Of a DNA stretch of 64,000 nucleotides, positions 15,613 to 24,375 are shown one piece after another (within the stretch, counting starts at the first letter, position 1; every line of letters begins with the position of its first letter). The notes beneath the pieces are model-generated. The model did not search any database. It saw nothing but the letters and a program-made list of their open reading frames with translations, and was not told the DNA's origin. Where the stretch lies: IMG/VR virus record IMGVR_UViG_3300022540_000472, positions 1-64,000 of that record; one strand, written 5' to 3'. A program made the translations under genes and the position numbers. The DNA is from a virus.

Positions 15613-16009
15613 TATCAGCCCATTCTTCAGGAGTACCTTTTTCTAATACACGAACATCATATTCCGTTGGTGGCTCGAATAACTGATTTGTGTCATCAAA
15701 CCTACCTGCCTTAATACGATCAACCCAAACAACAAATGCTTTTTCAGTATCAAATGCTTCTCGTGTTTCTTTTGTTGGGCAAATGAAATCAACAACAACA
15801 TAATGTCCTGCATCAACAACTCTATCAGACATCCATTTCATCCGTTTTGCTTGAATTATACGGTCTTCTGGAGCGAATCCTAAGTCAGTACTGATATTCT
15901 GCCGTACTTCATCAGCATTGAAGTGGACTGCGTTAAATCGCTTGACAAGCTCTGTGGCAAGTGTGGTTTTACCAGAACCTGGTAACCCCATTACAAGAAT
16001 CTTTTTCAT
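15581..16009 (-). CDS. APS kinase-like P-loop kinase
   Basis: 142 aa. GLPGSGKTTLA (residues 8-18) is the Walker A loop. NADEVRQNISTDLGFAPEDR (residues about 31-50) parallels the D-x-R-x3-x-LGFxxEDR region of CysC. DAGHYVVVDFICP parallels the next CysC strand. APS kinase makes PAPS, the donor for the two sulfotransferases in this island. It is shorter than bacterial CysC (about 180-200 aa). An alternative is another small nucleoside kinase. Confidence 0.72.
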   Translation of the reverse strand: MKKILVMGLPGSGKTTLATELVKRFNAVHFNADEVRQNISTDLGFAPEDRIIQAKRMKWMSDRVVDAGHYVVVDFICPTKETREAFDTEKAFVVWVDRIKAGRFDDTNQLFEPPTEYDVRVLEKGTPEEWADIIQRNISSTS

Positions 16010-16029
16010 ATATTACCCTATTGTTTCTG

Positions 16030-16058
16030 TTGATATTTTGTATGATATTATTTATAAT
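16030..16058 (+). promoter_or_regulatory. Sigma70-type promoter
   Basis: TTGATA, 17-nt spacer, TATAAT, 33 nt upstream of the 85-aa gene. Confidence 0.7.
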
Positions 16059-16090
16059 ATACCTCAATACCCGTTCATTAGGAAACTTAG

Positions 16091-16348
16091 ATGCTTTTAC
16101 CAGAATCGTTTTTACAAACTATAAAATACTATGAGAGTGAATCTCTTCGTTATGAAAATTATAAGTATCATGATTGTATTACAATATACTTTAAATCTAT
16201 CTGGAAACGAAAGAAAGTATTAAAGTGGCAATGTGTTAGATGCAGCGAAGACGGTCAGAATGTAGTAAAAACATCACATGATTATAATGAATTGAAGAAA
16301 CAACTCGACGAATATTTCGCATCAATCAAAAATGATTTGAGATTATAA
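16091..16348 (+). CDS. Hypothetical protein
   Basis: 85 aa, basic and aromatic with one C-x2-C pair (WQCVRCSED). No family recognised. It has its own promoter and ends just before a tRNA. Confidence 0.6.
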   Translation: MLLPESFLQTIKYYESESLRYENYKYHDCITIYFKSIWKRKKVLKWQCVRCSEDGQNVVKTSHDYNELKKQLDEYFASIKNDLRL

Positions 16349-16350
16349 AA

Positions 16351-16426
16351 GTTCAGTTAGCTCAGTGGTAGAGCCGAAGACTCTAAATCTTTGTGGTCGA
16401 GGGTTCGAACCCCTCACTGAACACCA
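16351..16426 (+). tRNA. tRNA with amber anticodon (CUA)
   Basis: Acceptor GTTCAGT/ACTGAAC, D-arm GCTC/GAGC, anticodon arm GAAGA-CTCTAAA-TCTTT (anticodon CTA), T-arm GAGGG/CCCTC and encoded CCA. The cloverleaf is complete. CTA reads the UAG stop codon. The loop is the same as that of E. coli supF. The amino acid cannot be told. Confidence 0.85.
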
Positions 16427-16461
16427 AACACTAAATAACATTATCCTGTAGGAGAATTGTT

Positions 16462-16752
16462 ATGAATTTTTTAACACACACGATGATGCTCGTAATTGGT
16501 TTTTTAATGCTGCCAATATTTATTGGTATTGCTGAGTATAATCGACCATCCGAATTTACTGGGAATCACAAAGAACCAGGTGAAGTTTTAGCTACTACGA
16601 CAAAACGAGATTTTCACAAATGTGAAAACACAGGATTTACGATGGTTGAGCTTCAGTTAAGTAAGAAAATCATTATTCTATGTGGGATTCACAAATCTGC
16701 AGGGAAAAAAATCTCTGTAACTGTTGACGGACCATTAAGGGTTGATATATAA
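16462..16752 (+). CDS. Small membrane-anchored protein
   Basis: 96 aa with a hydrophobic N-terminal segment (residues about 7-25), either a signal anchor or uncleaved signal. The outward part has two cysteines. GGAGAA precedes the ATG and a CTAAATA late-like box lies 25 nt upstream. Function unknown. Confidence 0.6.
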   Translation: MNFLTHTMMLVIGFLMLPIFIGIAEYNRPSEFTGNHKEPGEVLATTTKRDFHKCENTGFTMVELQLSKKIIILCGIHKSAGKKISVTVDGPLRVDI

Positions 16753-16912
16753 TAGGCAACATTAGATATACTTTTACTAAATAGAATTAACACAACACAG
16801 GAGTTAGAACAATGTTATAGGTACATTATTTAAAAACGGGTCCTCCGTAATATGATTGTTACATATCAATTTTCGCAAACAAAACAATCAAATTAAATTA
16901 CTGGAGAATACC

Positions 16913-17452
16913 ATGAAAACACTACAAATCGAAAACACACGCGAAATCTTTTTTACAAGCAAAGAACAATATCTACACCTACGTAAAGTCTGGTCACAGG
17001 CTGTAAATTCTGCCGAGAATTATAAGCTAACTGCTGGACATCATTTAATATATTCACTTCTTCGTGGCAGAGATGCTATGAAAGGCTTCACGCCAACTAC
17101 AAACACCAACAAACTTTCAAATGGTGCTTATATCAACTATGGACTATACGAAGCTCGTAATGAGTTAAGTCGTATGGCTGGTTATGTACGTGGTTACATC
17201 AAAAACGCAGAGATGGCGAAAGTTGACAAAAACGTAGCCTTCTGGATGGGAGAAGTTGGAAACTTCTTAAAACCATTCGATGGTGCTGTAACCCCTCAAA
17301 TGCTTATCAAACTTGATGATTTATGTCCAAAAATTGAGTTATTGGAATCAGGATATGGTAAAGGTCGTCAAATAGCTAAATTAATTATCGAATCTAAAAC
17401 TAAACCTATATCATATGCTGATGTATGGACTATGTATGAGGAGGTGGCGTAA
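16913..17452 (+). CDS. Hypothetical protein
   Basis: 179 aa, soluble and helical, with no recognised domain. The frame is open to 16856, but the ATG at 16913 has GGAGAA 8 nt before it and is preferred. The 160-nt gap upstream holds an ACTAAATA-like box and no gene. It starts a chain of five overlapping small genes (16913-19087) that look like an early-gene operon. Confidence 0.65.
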   Translation: MKTLQIENTREIFFTSKEQYLHLRKVWSQAVNSAENYKLTAGHHLIYSLLRGRDAMKGFTPTTNTNKLSNGAYINYGLYEARNELSRMAGYVRGYIKNAEMAKVDKNVAFWMGEVGNFLKPFDGAVTPQMLIKLDDLCPKIELLESGYGKGRQIAKLIIESKTKPISYADVWTMYEEVA

Positions 17453-17847
17453 TGGATGCTTATGTTGAAGAAAACTTAAAACTCATTGAGTCATATAAAA
17501 TCCTCCATGATCGTATGGAAGCAATTGCTGAGGATTACATTAGAATTAATAATGGACGAGAAATTGATACGATTGATAGTGTTACTATTGATGGTGAATA
17601 TATTGAGGTCGAAGGACGAAACTATTCTCACTGTGGATGCTGTGGTGATGATTATGAAAGTTATGAAATTCCAATTTCTTATTTGTGGAATCCTGACTGG
17701 AGAGAAGATTTGCGTGAAGAATTAACGAAACGCAATTTGGAAGCTCTCAAGAAAAAGGAAGCAGAGAAAAAGGAAAAAGAACGCAAGGATAAAGAAGCTG
17801 AGTATAAACGTTTCTTGGAGTTAAAGGAGAAATTCGATGACCGTTAA
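17452..17847 (+). CDS. Hypothetical protein with charged coiled coil
   Basis: 131 aa. The middle has CGCCGDDYESYEIPISYLW, a cluster of three cysteines that could bind metal. The last 45 residues are a Lys/Glu-rich helix. It starts on the last base of the previous gene (TAATG). Confidence 0.6.
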   Translation: MDAYVEENLKLIESYKILHDRMEAIAEDYIRINNGREIDTIDSVTIDGEYIEVEGRNYSHCGCCGDDYESYEIPISYLWNPDWREDLREELTKRNLEALKKKEAEKKEKERKDKEAEYKRFLELKEKFDDR

Positions 17848-18049
17848 TCAACTTATAACATACTTGAGCGAATATGCTATCAATGACCATGGGAGAGAAA
17901 GTGAAATTGATTTCTATAATATGAATACTGAAGAGTATATGGAATTGATGCCACAAGACGACTGTGATGATCCAGGAATTGAACATAATCATTATGGTGG
18001 TTGTGGGTGCATTATGGGATTCACCTTAAATTTGAGGATGAAGAAATGA
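17837..18049 (+). CDS. Hypothetical protein
   Basis: 70 aa, acidic, ending with a CGCIMGFTL segment after a His/Asp-rich stretch. It overlaps both neighbours. No family recognised. Confidence 0.55.
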   Translation: MTVNQLITYLSEYAINDHGRESEIDFYNMNTEEYMELMPQDDCDDPGIEHNHYGGCGCIMGFTLNLRMKK

Positions 18050-18447
18050 AAAGTAAAGAAGTTATAAAGATGTTACTTGAATTAGATCCAACTGGTGAAG
18101 TCGAAGTATGTGTTGGCAATACTGATATTTTTGATATCGTTATGGAACCAGCATACTACGATGGATGCTATCAACGACTAGTTAGGGATCCTGAAAAGGC
18201 TCCCTACTATGATATTGTTGGTGGTGAGTATATTAGCGAAGGTGTTAAGATATGTATAGATGGAATGACATTAAAAAGTGCTCTTTGGAATAATCCTAAA
18301 TTACCTATCAAGTTTTTAGATAAAGGATATAATATGGATCGGTACAAAGAAGCGATTGCTGAACATCGCAAAGATGCTCAAAAATGGGCAGATGGGAAAG
18401 AAGAGAGAATGTCTCGATTGGAGGAGATACGAAATGGAAAAAACTGA
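18046..18447 (+). CDS. Hypothetical protein
   Basis: 133 aa. It opens with KSKEVIKMLLELDPTGEVEVCVGN, a pattern common in small phage proteins that begin with a helix and a VxV strand (compare the 85-aa protein at 48010). The ATGA overlap with the previous stop fixes the start. Confidence 0.6.
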   Translation: MKSKEVIKMLLELDPTGEVEVCVGNTDIFDIVMEPAYYDGCYQRLVRDPEKAPYYDIVGGEYISEGVKICIDGMTLKSALWNNPKLPIKFLDKGYNMDRYKEAIAEHRKDAQKWADGKEERMSRLEEIRNGKN

Positions 18448-19087
18448 ATTTTATAAACTACTTGGTGGTGAAGATACTCTTGCTATGTACATATTTGACC
18501 ATTGGGCTACAGATATAAGAGAAAAGAATGGTCTCTCTTATAGTACAGAAGACCTTGATTTTCGTTATGAATATAATTATCGTGATAAATCTATTACGGT
18601 ACGAACACAACATGGAGATGAAACGTTTCCTGCAGATGTCATTTATGAGAAAGTAGACAAGAACGATGAAGCACAAATGTTATGGCACAGTGGGTATTAC
18701 GATGGACCATTATCTGGTATTGCTCGATATAAAGGAAAAATTGTTTGGTTTGACTGTGTTGATGAAGATTATCTTTTTAGAACGCGGCAATATAATCTTC
18801 ATGAATTATCACAAAAACAAATAGATGATGAAATATACAGACACAATCGTTGGAGAAAACAAGGCGGAAGACATTGTGATTATTGTGATGACTTTTGGGA
18901 TCCTGATGCTAAGGAGCTTAAAACAGTAAGTACCATACTTAACGATTTTTATGAGTGGTTCAAAAAGAATCCACGAGAAAAAGTAACAGATGGAAAAATT
19001 GTTGGTTCGCTTGAATATTGCCAATTTTGGAAAGAACGAGACAGATGGACGTATAGAGAGGAAAATAACCCTAAAGAAAAAGGGTAA
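18434..19087 (+). CDS. Hypothetical protein
   Basis: 217 aa, rich in Asp, Tyr and Trp, with HCDYCDDFWDPDA in the middle (a possible metal site). The start at 18434 has GGAG upstream; the longer frame to 18356 is unlikely. Last gene of the small operon. Confidence 0.6.
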   Translation: MEKTEFYKLLGGEDTLAMYIFDHWATDIREKNGLSYSTEDLDFRYEYNYRDKSITVRTQHGDETFPADVIYEKVDKNDEAQMLWHSGYYDGPLSGIARYKGKIVWFDCVDEDYLFRTRQYNLHELSQKQIDDEIYRHNRWRKQGGRHCDYCDDFWDPDAKELKTVSTILNDFYEWFKKNPREKVTDGKIVGSLEYCQFWKERDRWTYREENNPKEKG

Positions 19088-19093
19088 ATTCTG

Positions 19094-19122
19094 TTGCAAA
19101 TGGTTAATAAGTATGGTATAAT
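19094..19122 (+). promoter_or_regulatory. Sigma70-type promoter
   Basis: TTGCAA, 17-nt spacer, TATAAT; serves the HNH nuclease gene. Confidence 0.72.
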
Positions 19123-19171
19123 GTACCGATAGTAAATACCCCTATGGGTAACTAAAAAAGGAGACCTGCAA

Positions 19172-19777
19172 ATGGCATTACTAAATAATGAACACGTAAA
19201 TATTGACAACCTACCACCAATTTTGGCTCTTGACGTTGCAGGTCAACCACGCCGTTGGATTTCGTACAAAGATAGCTGTTACTACTCAGCTAAAGGATTG
19301 GTCGCTTGGACTATGGGCGAACAAGACGTAACTTTGTTTGGTGGTAAATCACGAATGACTGGTGAACAGTCTACTTTGACAATGAACACAATTATTGCAA
19401 TTCGCGGACACATTAATGCGAAAGCGATTGCACATCATCGTGTTCCTTTGACCAACAAGGCTTTGTTCCGTCGTGACAGAAACGTTTGCGCTTACTGTGG
19501 TGATCAATCAACACACACAAGATTAACACGTGACCACATCCACCCATCATCAAAAGGTGGTAAAGATGTTTGGACAAATGTTGTAACGTCTTGTGGTTCT
19601 TGTAATAAGCGCAAAAGTGACTTAACCCTTGTACAAGCAAATATGGAATTGATGTATGTTCCATATGAACCAAATCGCAGCGAATACCTTATTCTTATGA
19701 ATAAGAAGATTTTAGCTGACCAGATGACGTTCTTGTTAAAGCAAGTTCCTAAGCATAGCAGATTGCACCTCGATTGA
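19172..19777 (+). CDS. HNH endonuclease
   Basis: 201 aa. The nuclease domain spans residues about 105-155: CAYCGDQ, then TRDHIHPSSKGGKDVWTN, then CGSCNKRKSD, giving two CxxC zinc pairs around the DH...N core. It has its own promoter and terminator, so it is an independent unit, as free-standing homing or packaging-type HNH genes often are. Target unknown. Confidence 0.87.
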   Translation: MALLNNEHVNIDNLPPILALDVAGQPRRWISYKDSCYYSAKGLVAWTMGEQDVTLFGGKSRMTGEQSTLTMNTIIAIRGHINAKAIAHHRVPLTNKALFRRDRNVCAYCGDQSTHTRLTRDHIHPSSKGGKDVWTNVVTSCGSCNKRKSDLTLVQANMELMYVPYEPNRSEYLILMNKKILADQMTFLLKQVPKHSRLHLD

Positions 19778-19797
19778 GGGGTGCAACCTCTTTTCTT
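19763..19797 (+). terminator. Rho-independent terminator
   Basis: TTGCACCTC (19763-19771) pairs with GAGG-GG-TGCAA after a GATT loop, followed by a T-rich run. It overlaps the end of the HNH gene. Confidence 0.75.
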
Positions 19798-19817
19798 TTG
19801 AAAATAGGATAAAATAT

Positions 19818-20351
19818 ATGACAGATGAAATCATGGGAGTTACTCCAAAACTCCTACCAATACTTACGTTCCCAAATGAGAGACTTCGTATAGTTGCTGA
19901 AAAGGTAACAGAATTTGATGAAGAACTTAAACAATTAGTTCTTGATATGATTATCACAATGTCTGAAAATAACGGTATCGGTTTAGCTGCACCACAAGTT
20001 GGTATTAATAAACGAGTTATTGTTATTGCACTTAGTGATACTCCTCTCGCTTTAATCAATCCAATCATCATAGCATCGGAAGGTGATATAACATCTGAAG
20101 AAGGATGCCTATCCGTTCCTGGATATTACGAAACAATTAAACGCCACAGTAACATTGTAGTTAGCTTTCAAACATTAGAAGGTGAAGTTAAGGAATCAAC
20201 TGCAGCAGGAATGTTATCAACTGTTGTTCAGCACGAAATTGATCACCTTAATGGAAAACTATTTGTTGACTATCTTTCCCCCTTAAAACAAAATAGGGCA
20301 AGAGAAAAATCAAAAAAGAATGCGAAGAAAATGCTTAAACTCGTGAAATAG
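19818..20351 (+). CDS. def: Peptide deformylase
   Basis: 177 aa. All three motifs are present: GIGLAAPQ (53-60), EGCLS (95-99, metal ligand C97) and QHEIDHL (138-144, ligands H139 and H143 with E140). It removes the formyl group from nascent proteins using Fe2+. Phage versions are known in cyanophages and vibriophages, usually shorter at the C-terminus. This one has a near full-length, basic C-terminal helix. It ends with TAG. Confidence 0.93.
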   Translation: MTDEIMGVTPKLLPILTFPNERLRIVAEKVTEFDEELKQLVLDMIITMSENNGIGLAAPQVGINKRVIVIALSDTPLALINPIIIASEGDITSEEGCLSVPGYYETIKRHSNIVVSFQTLEGEVKESTAAGMLSTVVQHEIDHLNGKLFVDYLSPLKQNRAREKSKKNAKKMLKLVK

Positions 20352-20363
20352 TTATTGTTTCTG

Positions 20364-20392
20364 TTGTCTTTTGGTGAACATACGTATATAAT
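20364..20392 (+). promoter_or_regulatory. Sigma70-type promoter
   Basis: TTGTCT, 17-nt spacer, TATAAT, upstream of the 71-aa basic protein and tRNA-Arg. Confidence 0.72.
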
Positions 20393-20420
20393 ACAATTTC
20401 TAAAATAGAAGGAAATTCAA

Positions 20421-20636
20421 ATGAAAGAATCAATAAAAGAAATATTATCTAATGCTGTTACTCAAGGGATTGACCCTGCAGAAATTAAAAAATTAAAGGA
20501 AATGATGGCAATTGGGCAACCAAGTCCAACTAAAAAATATAGAACTCGTGCTGAACGTGTATCGCGTCGAAAGATGCAAAAAGAATCTCGTCGTCGTAAT
20601 CGTGGTGTCAATCAAGGTAAACGCGCTAAACGATAA
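20421..20636 (+). CDS. Small basic protein
   Basis: 71 aa. The N-terminal half is a helix (DPAEIKKLKEMMA) and the C-terminal half is very rich in Arg and Lys (RTRAERVSRRKMQKESRRR), as in nucleic-acid-binding or ribosome-associated proteins. It has its own promoter and a tRNA follows 6 nt later. It could bind RNA or DNA; no family recognised. Confidence 0.65.
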   Translation: MKESIKEILSNAVTQGIDPAEIKKLKEMMAIGQPSPTKKYRTRAERVSRRKMQKESRRRNRGVNQGKRAKR

Positions 20637-20642
20637 TTGTAT

Positions 20643-20718
20643 GTCCTTGTAGTGTAACTGGATGCACACAGACCTCCTAAGTCTGCTGGTGTGGGTTCGA
20701 ATCCCACCGAGGACACCA
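20643..20718 (+). tRNA. tRNA-Arg(CCU)
   Basis: Acceptor GTCCTTG/CGAGGAC, anticodon arm CAGAC-CTCCTAA-GTCTG (anticodon CCT), T-loop TTCGAAT and encoded CCA. Confidence 0.93.
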
Positions 20719-20740
20719 TAATAAAAATAAAGAGAACAAT

Positions 20741-21301
20741 ATGGATTTAGAGCAATATAAGAAAGATGCAATACGCACAGAAAGTCAAATAGATAGTATA
20801 AAAATTAATACAACCATGCTTATTAATGTGTTAGCAATGTACATTAGTGCTGGACAAATGCTTGACCAAGTTAAAAAGCACATTTTTTATGGAAAAGAAT
20901 ATAAGATTGATGAATTCAATCACGCATATATGACTGTAAGAGATTCACTTGAAGATGTTGCTGGTGTACCATTATCAGGAGACCTTAATGAAGAGTTAGT
21001 CGATTTCGACCCACGCGTATTCCATGCTATCGTTGGAATCGCAACTGAATCAACTGAATTATGTGAAGCGTTATATGATACCCTTCTTGGTAAAAAGGAA
21101 ATGGATATTGTAAACCTTCTTGAAGAGAATGGTGACATACATTGGTATCAAGCTATTATGATGGATGCACTTGGTGGTGATTGGGAAAAGATTTTCAATA
21201 CAAACATCGAAAAGCTACGTGCTCGCTACCCAGAAAAATTTACAAGTGATAAAGCAATCAATCGTGATTTGGAGACTGAGAGAGAAATCTTAGAAAAATA
21301 A
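20741..21301 (+). CDS. MazG-like nucleotide pyrophosphohydrolase
   Basis: 186 aa, all helical. ATESTELCEAL (residues about 104-114) fits the ExxE metal motif and NGDIHWY near 131-137 the second acidic helix of the all-alpha NTP pyrophosphohydrolases. These cleave (d)NTPs or ppGpp-like nucleotides. It is one of three MazG-type genes in the window, and overlaps the following gene by one base. Confidence 0.6.
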   Translation: MDLEQYKKDAIRTESQIDSIKINTTMLINVLAMYISAGQMLDQVKKHIFYGKEYKIDEFNHAYMTVRDSLEDVAGVPLSGDLNEELVDFDPRVFHAIVGIATESTELCEALYDTLLGKKEMDIVNLLEENGDIHWYQAIMMDALGGDWEKIFNTNIEKLRARYPEKFTSDKAINRDLETEREILEK

Positions 21302-22119
21302 TGAATATATATCGTAAACTTGTTGGCTTCCGTAATCGTTATCCTTATTGGAGCAATTCTAAACTGTCGTATAAAATTCAGCAGTGGTCTGGAATGGAAA
21401 AATCTCCTACTGCTGCTTCATCTAAGGAATGGCGAGAGCTCGGTGAACGTCAACAGAAAGTAAGCCCAATCATCTATTGGATTACTGAAGAAGGTTTCGA
21501 TATTGTTCAAGATATTTTATTTTTTCCTTATGATGTATATCGTAACGCACGTGCTAAACTTCACAACATTTTCATTTCAAAAACACAATACATTCAAACA
21601 AGACTTCCTCGTGGAGAGTGGCACGAAAGCGAAACTCGTATCCTTCACGGACTTTGTGAATTAGTTGTTGATTTTGTTGAAGGCGAAAAAGCCCATATGT
21701 ATGATAATGGAGAAGTTTGGGGAGGAGATGATTTTGTTCCCATTAAAGATAGACGTGAAGCGGGATTAAAATATTTAGATTGGGAAATTGGATTAGTAGT
21801 TGATGACGATTATCCAGGTGCAACAGAAGAGGATAAAGGAAAACCAACAGCACAATCAGAAACAGCACAAGAAATTAAAGACATCTATCTTTGGTGGAAG
21901 GATGTTCGTCCTAATCGTCCTGACCCAATGGATATTTCTGGTTGGTCAGATTATTGTGATACAAAAAGAGATATGTTTGACCCAGAAGAAGATGAAGAAA
22001 AGAGAAAACAAGTTCGGGTGATGTTAAAAACTATTACTAAACTTGAAAAAACATACGATGACGAAGATACAGAAATGTTAGTCAGTATAGTAAAAGCTCG
22101 TAAAGGAATGTGGACATGA
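21301..22119 (+). CDS. Hypothetical protein
   Basis: 272 aa, Trp- and Asp-rich, soluble. Residues about 160-210 are acidic with a long helix. No family could be named. It is coupled to the MazG-like gene upstream and to a 60-aa gene downstream by overlapping stop and start codons. Confidence 0.6.
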   Translation: MNIYRKLVGFRNRYPYWSNSKLSYKIQQWSGMEKSPTAASSKEWRELGERQQKVSPIIYWITEEGFDIVQDILFFPYDVYRNARAKLHNIFISKTQYIQTRLPRGEWHESETRILHGLCELVVDFVEGEKAHMYDNGEVWGGDDFVPIKDRREAGLKYLDWEIGLVVDDDYPGATEEDKGKPTAQSETAQEIKDIYLWWKDVRPNRPDPMDISGWSDYCDTKRDMFDPEEDEEKRKQVRVMLKTITKLEKTYDDEDTEMLVSIVKARKGMWT

Positions 22120-22298
22120 CAATAGAAGAGTTTATCGAGTTGGCTAAAAAACATTCAGCTACACCCGAAGCAATAAAAGCTTTTGAAGAACGCTGCAAAG
22201 AACGTGAAAAACGTTTCAAAGAGGAAGCTAGGAAACGGAGACCCGATAAAGAATTTATGGATAGACAATACACATATGATTCAGATATACATGAATAA
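22116..22298 (+). CDS. Hypothetical small charged helix protein
   Basis: 60 aa, almost entirely helical with Lys/Arg and Glu. ATGA overlap with the preceding stop fixes the start at 22116. Confidence 0.55.
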   Translation: MTIEEFIELAKKHSATPEAIKAFEERCKEREKRFKEEARKRRPDKEFMDRQYTYDSDIHE

Positions 22299-22323
22299 TC
22301 TGGACTAAACCCAAAAAATGTAG

Positions 22324-22352
22324 TTGACAAGTTGGTTAATTTGTTATATTAT
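22324..22352 (+). promoter_or_regulatory. Sigma70-type promoter of the PrkA operon
   Basis: TTGACA, 17-nt spacer, TATTAT, 39 nt before the prkA start. Confidence 0.8.
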
Positions 22353-22390
22353 ATACCCATCAAAGCTAATTACAATTAAAGAGGAAGGTT

Positions 22391-24343
22391 ATGAGCATTT
22401 TTGACAATTACCAAAAACGTTATACCAAGAAACAAGCTGAAGAGATGTCAATACAAGAATATCTCGATTTATGCAAAAAAGACCCATCATCATATGCGAC
22501 TGCTTCAGAACGCATGTTAGATGCTATCGGGGAACCTAAAATTATCGATACACGAAATGACCTTCGTTTAAGTCGCATCTTCACGAATCGTAAAGTTCGT
22601 ACATATCCAACGTTTAATGAATTCTATGGTATGGAAGATACTATTGAACAAATCGTCGCATATTTCAAATATGCCGCACAAGGGTTAGAAGAAAAGAAAC
22701 AAATTCTTTATCTTTTAGGTCCAGTTGGTGGTGGTAAGTCATCTATTGCTGAACGATTAAAAGAATTAATTGAAACCGTTCCGTTCTATACACTTAAAGC
22801 ACACAACGAAGCAACAGGTGAAGATGAATTTTCACCTATATTTGAATCACCACTTGGTTTATTTAATTTAGGTGAAGATGCTGGCATTCTTAGTGAAGAA
22901 TATGGTATTGCTGAACGATATCTTGGTGTAGTTCCTTCTCCTTGGGCAATAAAACGTCTTGATGAGATGGGTGGTGATATCACAAAATTCTCTGTTGTTA
23001 AATTGTGGCCTTCTAAATTGCAGCAAATTGGTGTTACTAAAACAGAACCTGGTGATGAAAACAATCAAGACATTTCCGCATTGGTTGGTAAAACTGAATT
23101 GCGTAAGTTAGAATATTATGCTCAAGACGACCCAGATGCGTATAGCTACAGTGGTGGTTTAAACTTAACTACTCAAGGTATGCTTGAATTCGTTGAAATG
23201 TTTAAAGCACCAATTAAAATGTTACACCCTCTTCTTACAGCAACACAAGAAGGTAACTACAATGGTACAGAACAGTTAGGTGCTATGCCTTATCAAGGTA
23301 TTATTTTGGCCCACTCAAACGAATCAGAGTGGCAGAAATTCCGTAACAATTCTGATAACGAAGCATTTCTTGATCGTGTGTACATTGTAAAAGTTCCTTA
23401 CTGCTTACGTGTTACTGAAGAAGTTGAAATTTATGAAAAATTGTTAAAGCATTCAGAATTGGCTAAAGCTAAATGCGCTCCTGGTACTTTGGATATGATG
23501 GCACAATTTTCAATTCTTTCACGATTGGTTGATCCTGAAAATTCAAACTTCTTTTCAAAAATGGAAATATATGATGGTAAGAATTTAAAAGATATCGATC
23601 CTAACGCTAAATCACTTCAGGAGTATCGTGACTTTGCTGGTGTAAATGAAGGTATGGATGGTTTCTCTACTCGTGCTGCATATAAGATTCTTTCAAAAGT
23701 ATTTAACTTTGATTCATCAGAAGTAGCAGCTAACCCTGTTCACTTGATGCACGTATTAAGAAAGCAAATTAAGCAAGAACAATACAAGCCAGAAATTGAA
23801 GAACAGTACGAAATGTTTGTAAATGGAATCCTTGGACCAAAATATGCTGAATTCATCGGTGATGAAATTCAAAAAGCATATCTTGAATCATATAGTGAAT
23901 ACGGCCAGAACTTATTCGACCGTTATATTCAGTATGCTGATTATTGGATTCAGGATTCAGACTTCCGTGATCCAGATACTGGCGAACAGTTTGATCGTGA
24001 ATCATTAGATGCTGAATTATCGAAGATTGAAAAACCTGCTCACATTTCAAATCCAAAAGATTTCCGAAATGAAGTTGTAAATTTTGTTCTTCGTGCAAAG
24101 GCAAATAATGAAGGCAACAATCCTGACTGGACAAGTTATGAAAAACTTCGTGTTGTTATCGAAAAGAAAATGTTTGCTAACACAGAAGAATTAATGCCTA
24201 TAATTTCATTCAACCAGAAAGCATCAAGGGATGAAGCTGATAAACATAATGATTTTGTAAATCGTATGGTAAGCCGTGGTTACACGAAGAAGCAAGTTCA
24301 GTTGTTAGTAGAATGGTATATGCGTTTTAAAGGTAACAACTAA
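22391..24343 (+). CDS. prkA: PrkA/YeaG serine protein kinase with AAA+ domain
   Basis: 650 aa, the same length as E. coli YeaG (644 aa). The AAA+ part has Walker A GPVGGGKSS at 110-118 and the family's FYGMEDTIEQIV and QILYLLGP lead-in. The C-terminal half continues to the end without truncation. In bacteria PrkA is a starvation and sporulation protein, described as a kinase and also as an ATP-dependent protease. It is first in an operon with its usual partners YeaH and SpoVR, with a private promoter. Intact length and motifs argue that it is functional. Confidence 0.93.
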   Translation: MSIFDNYQKRYTKKQAEEMSIQEYLDLCKKDPSSYATASERMLDAIGEPKIIDTRNDLRLSRIFTNRKVRTYPTFNEFYGMEDTIEQIVAYFKYAAQGLEEKKQILYLLGPVGGGKSSIAERLKELIETVPFYTLKAHNEATGEDEFSPIFESPLGLFNLGEDAGILSEEYGIAERYLGVVPSPWAIKRLDEMGGDITKFSVVKLWPSKLQQIGVTKTEPGDENNQDISALVGKTELRKLEYYAQDDPDAYSYSGGLNLTTQGMLEFVEMFKAPIKMLHPLLTATQEGNYNGTEQLGAMPYQGIILAHSNESEWQKFRNNSDNEAFLDRVYIVKVPYCLRVTEEVEIYEKLLKHSELAKAKCAPGTLDMMAQFSILSRLVDPENSNFFSKMEIYDGKNLKDIDPNAKSLQEYRDFAGVNEGMDGFSTRAAYKILSKVFNFDSSEVAANPVHLMHVLRKQIKQEQYKPEIEEQYEMFVNGILGPKYAEFIGDEIQKAYLESYSEYGQNLFDRYIQYADYWIQDSDFRDPDTGEQFDRESLDAELSKIEKPAHISNPKDFRNEVVNFVLRAKANNEGNNPDWTSYEKLRVVIEKKMFANTEELMPIISFNQKASRDEADKHNDFVNRMVSRGYTKKQVQLLVEWYMRFKGNN

Positions 24344-24375
24344 TACTGTAAATACTAAAACAAACGGAGATTAGT

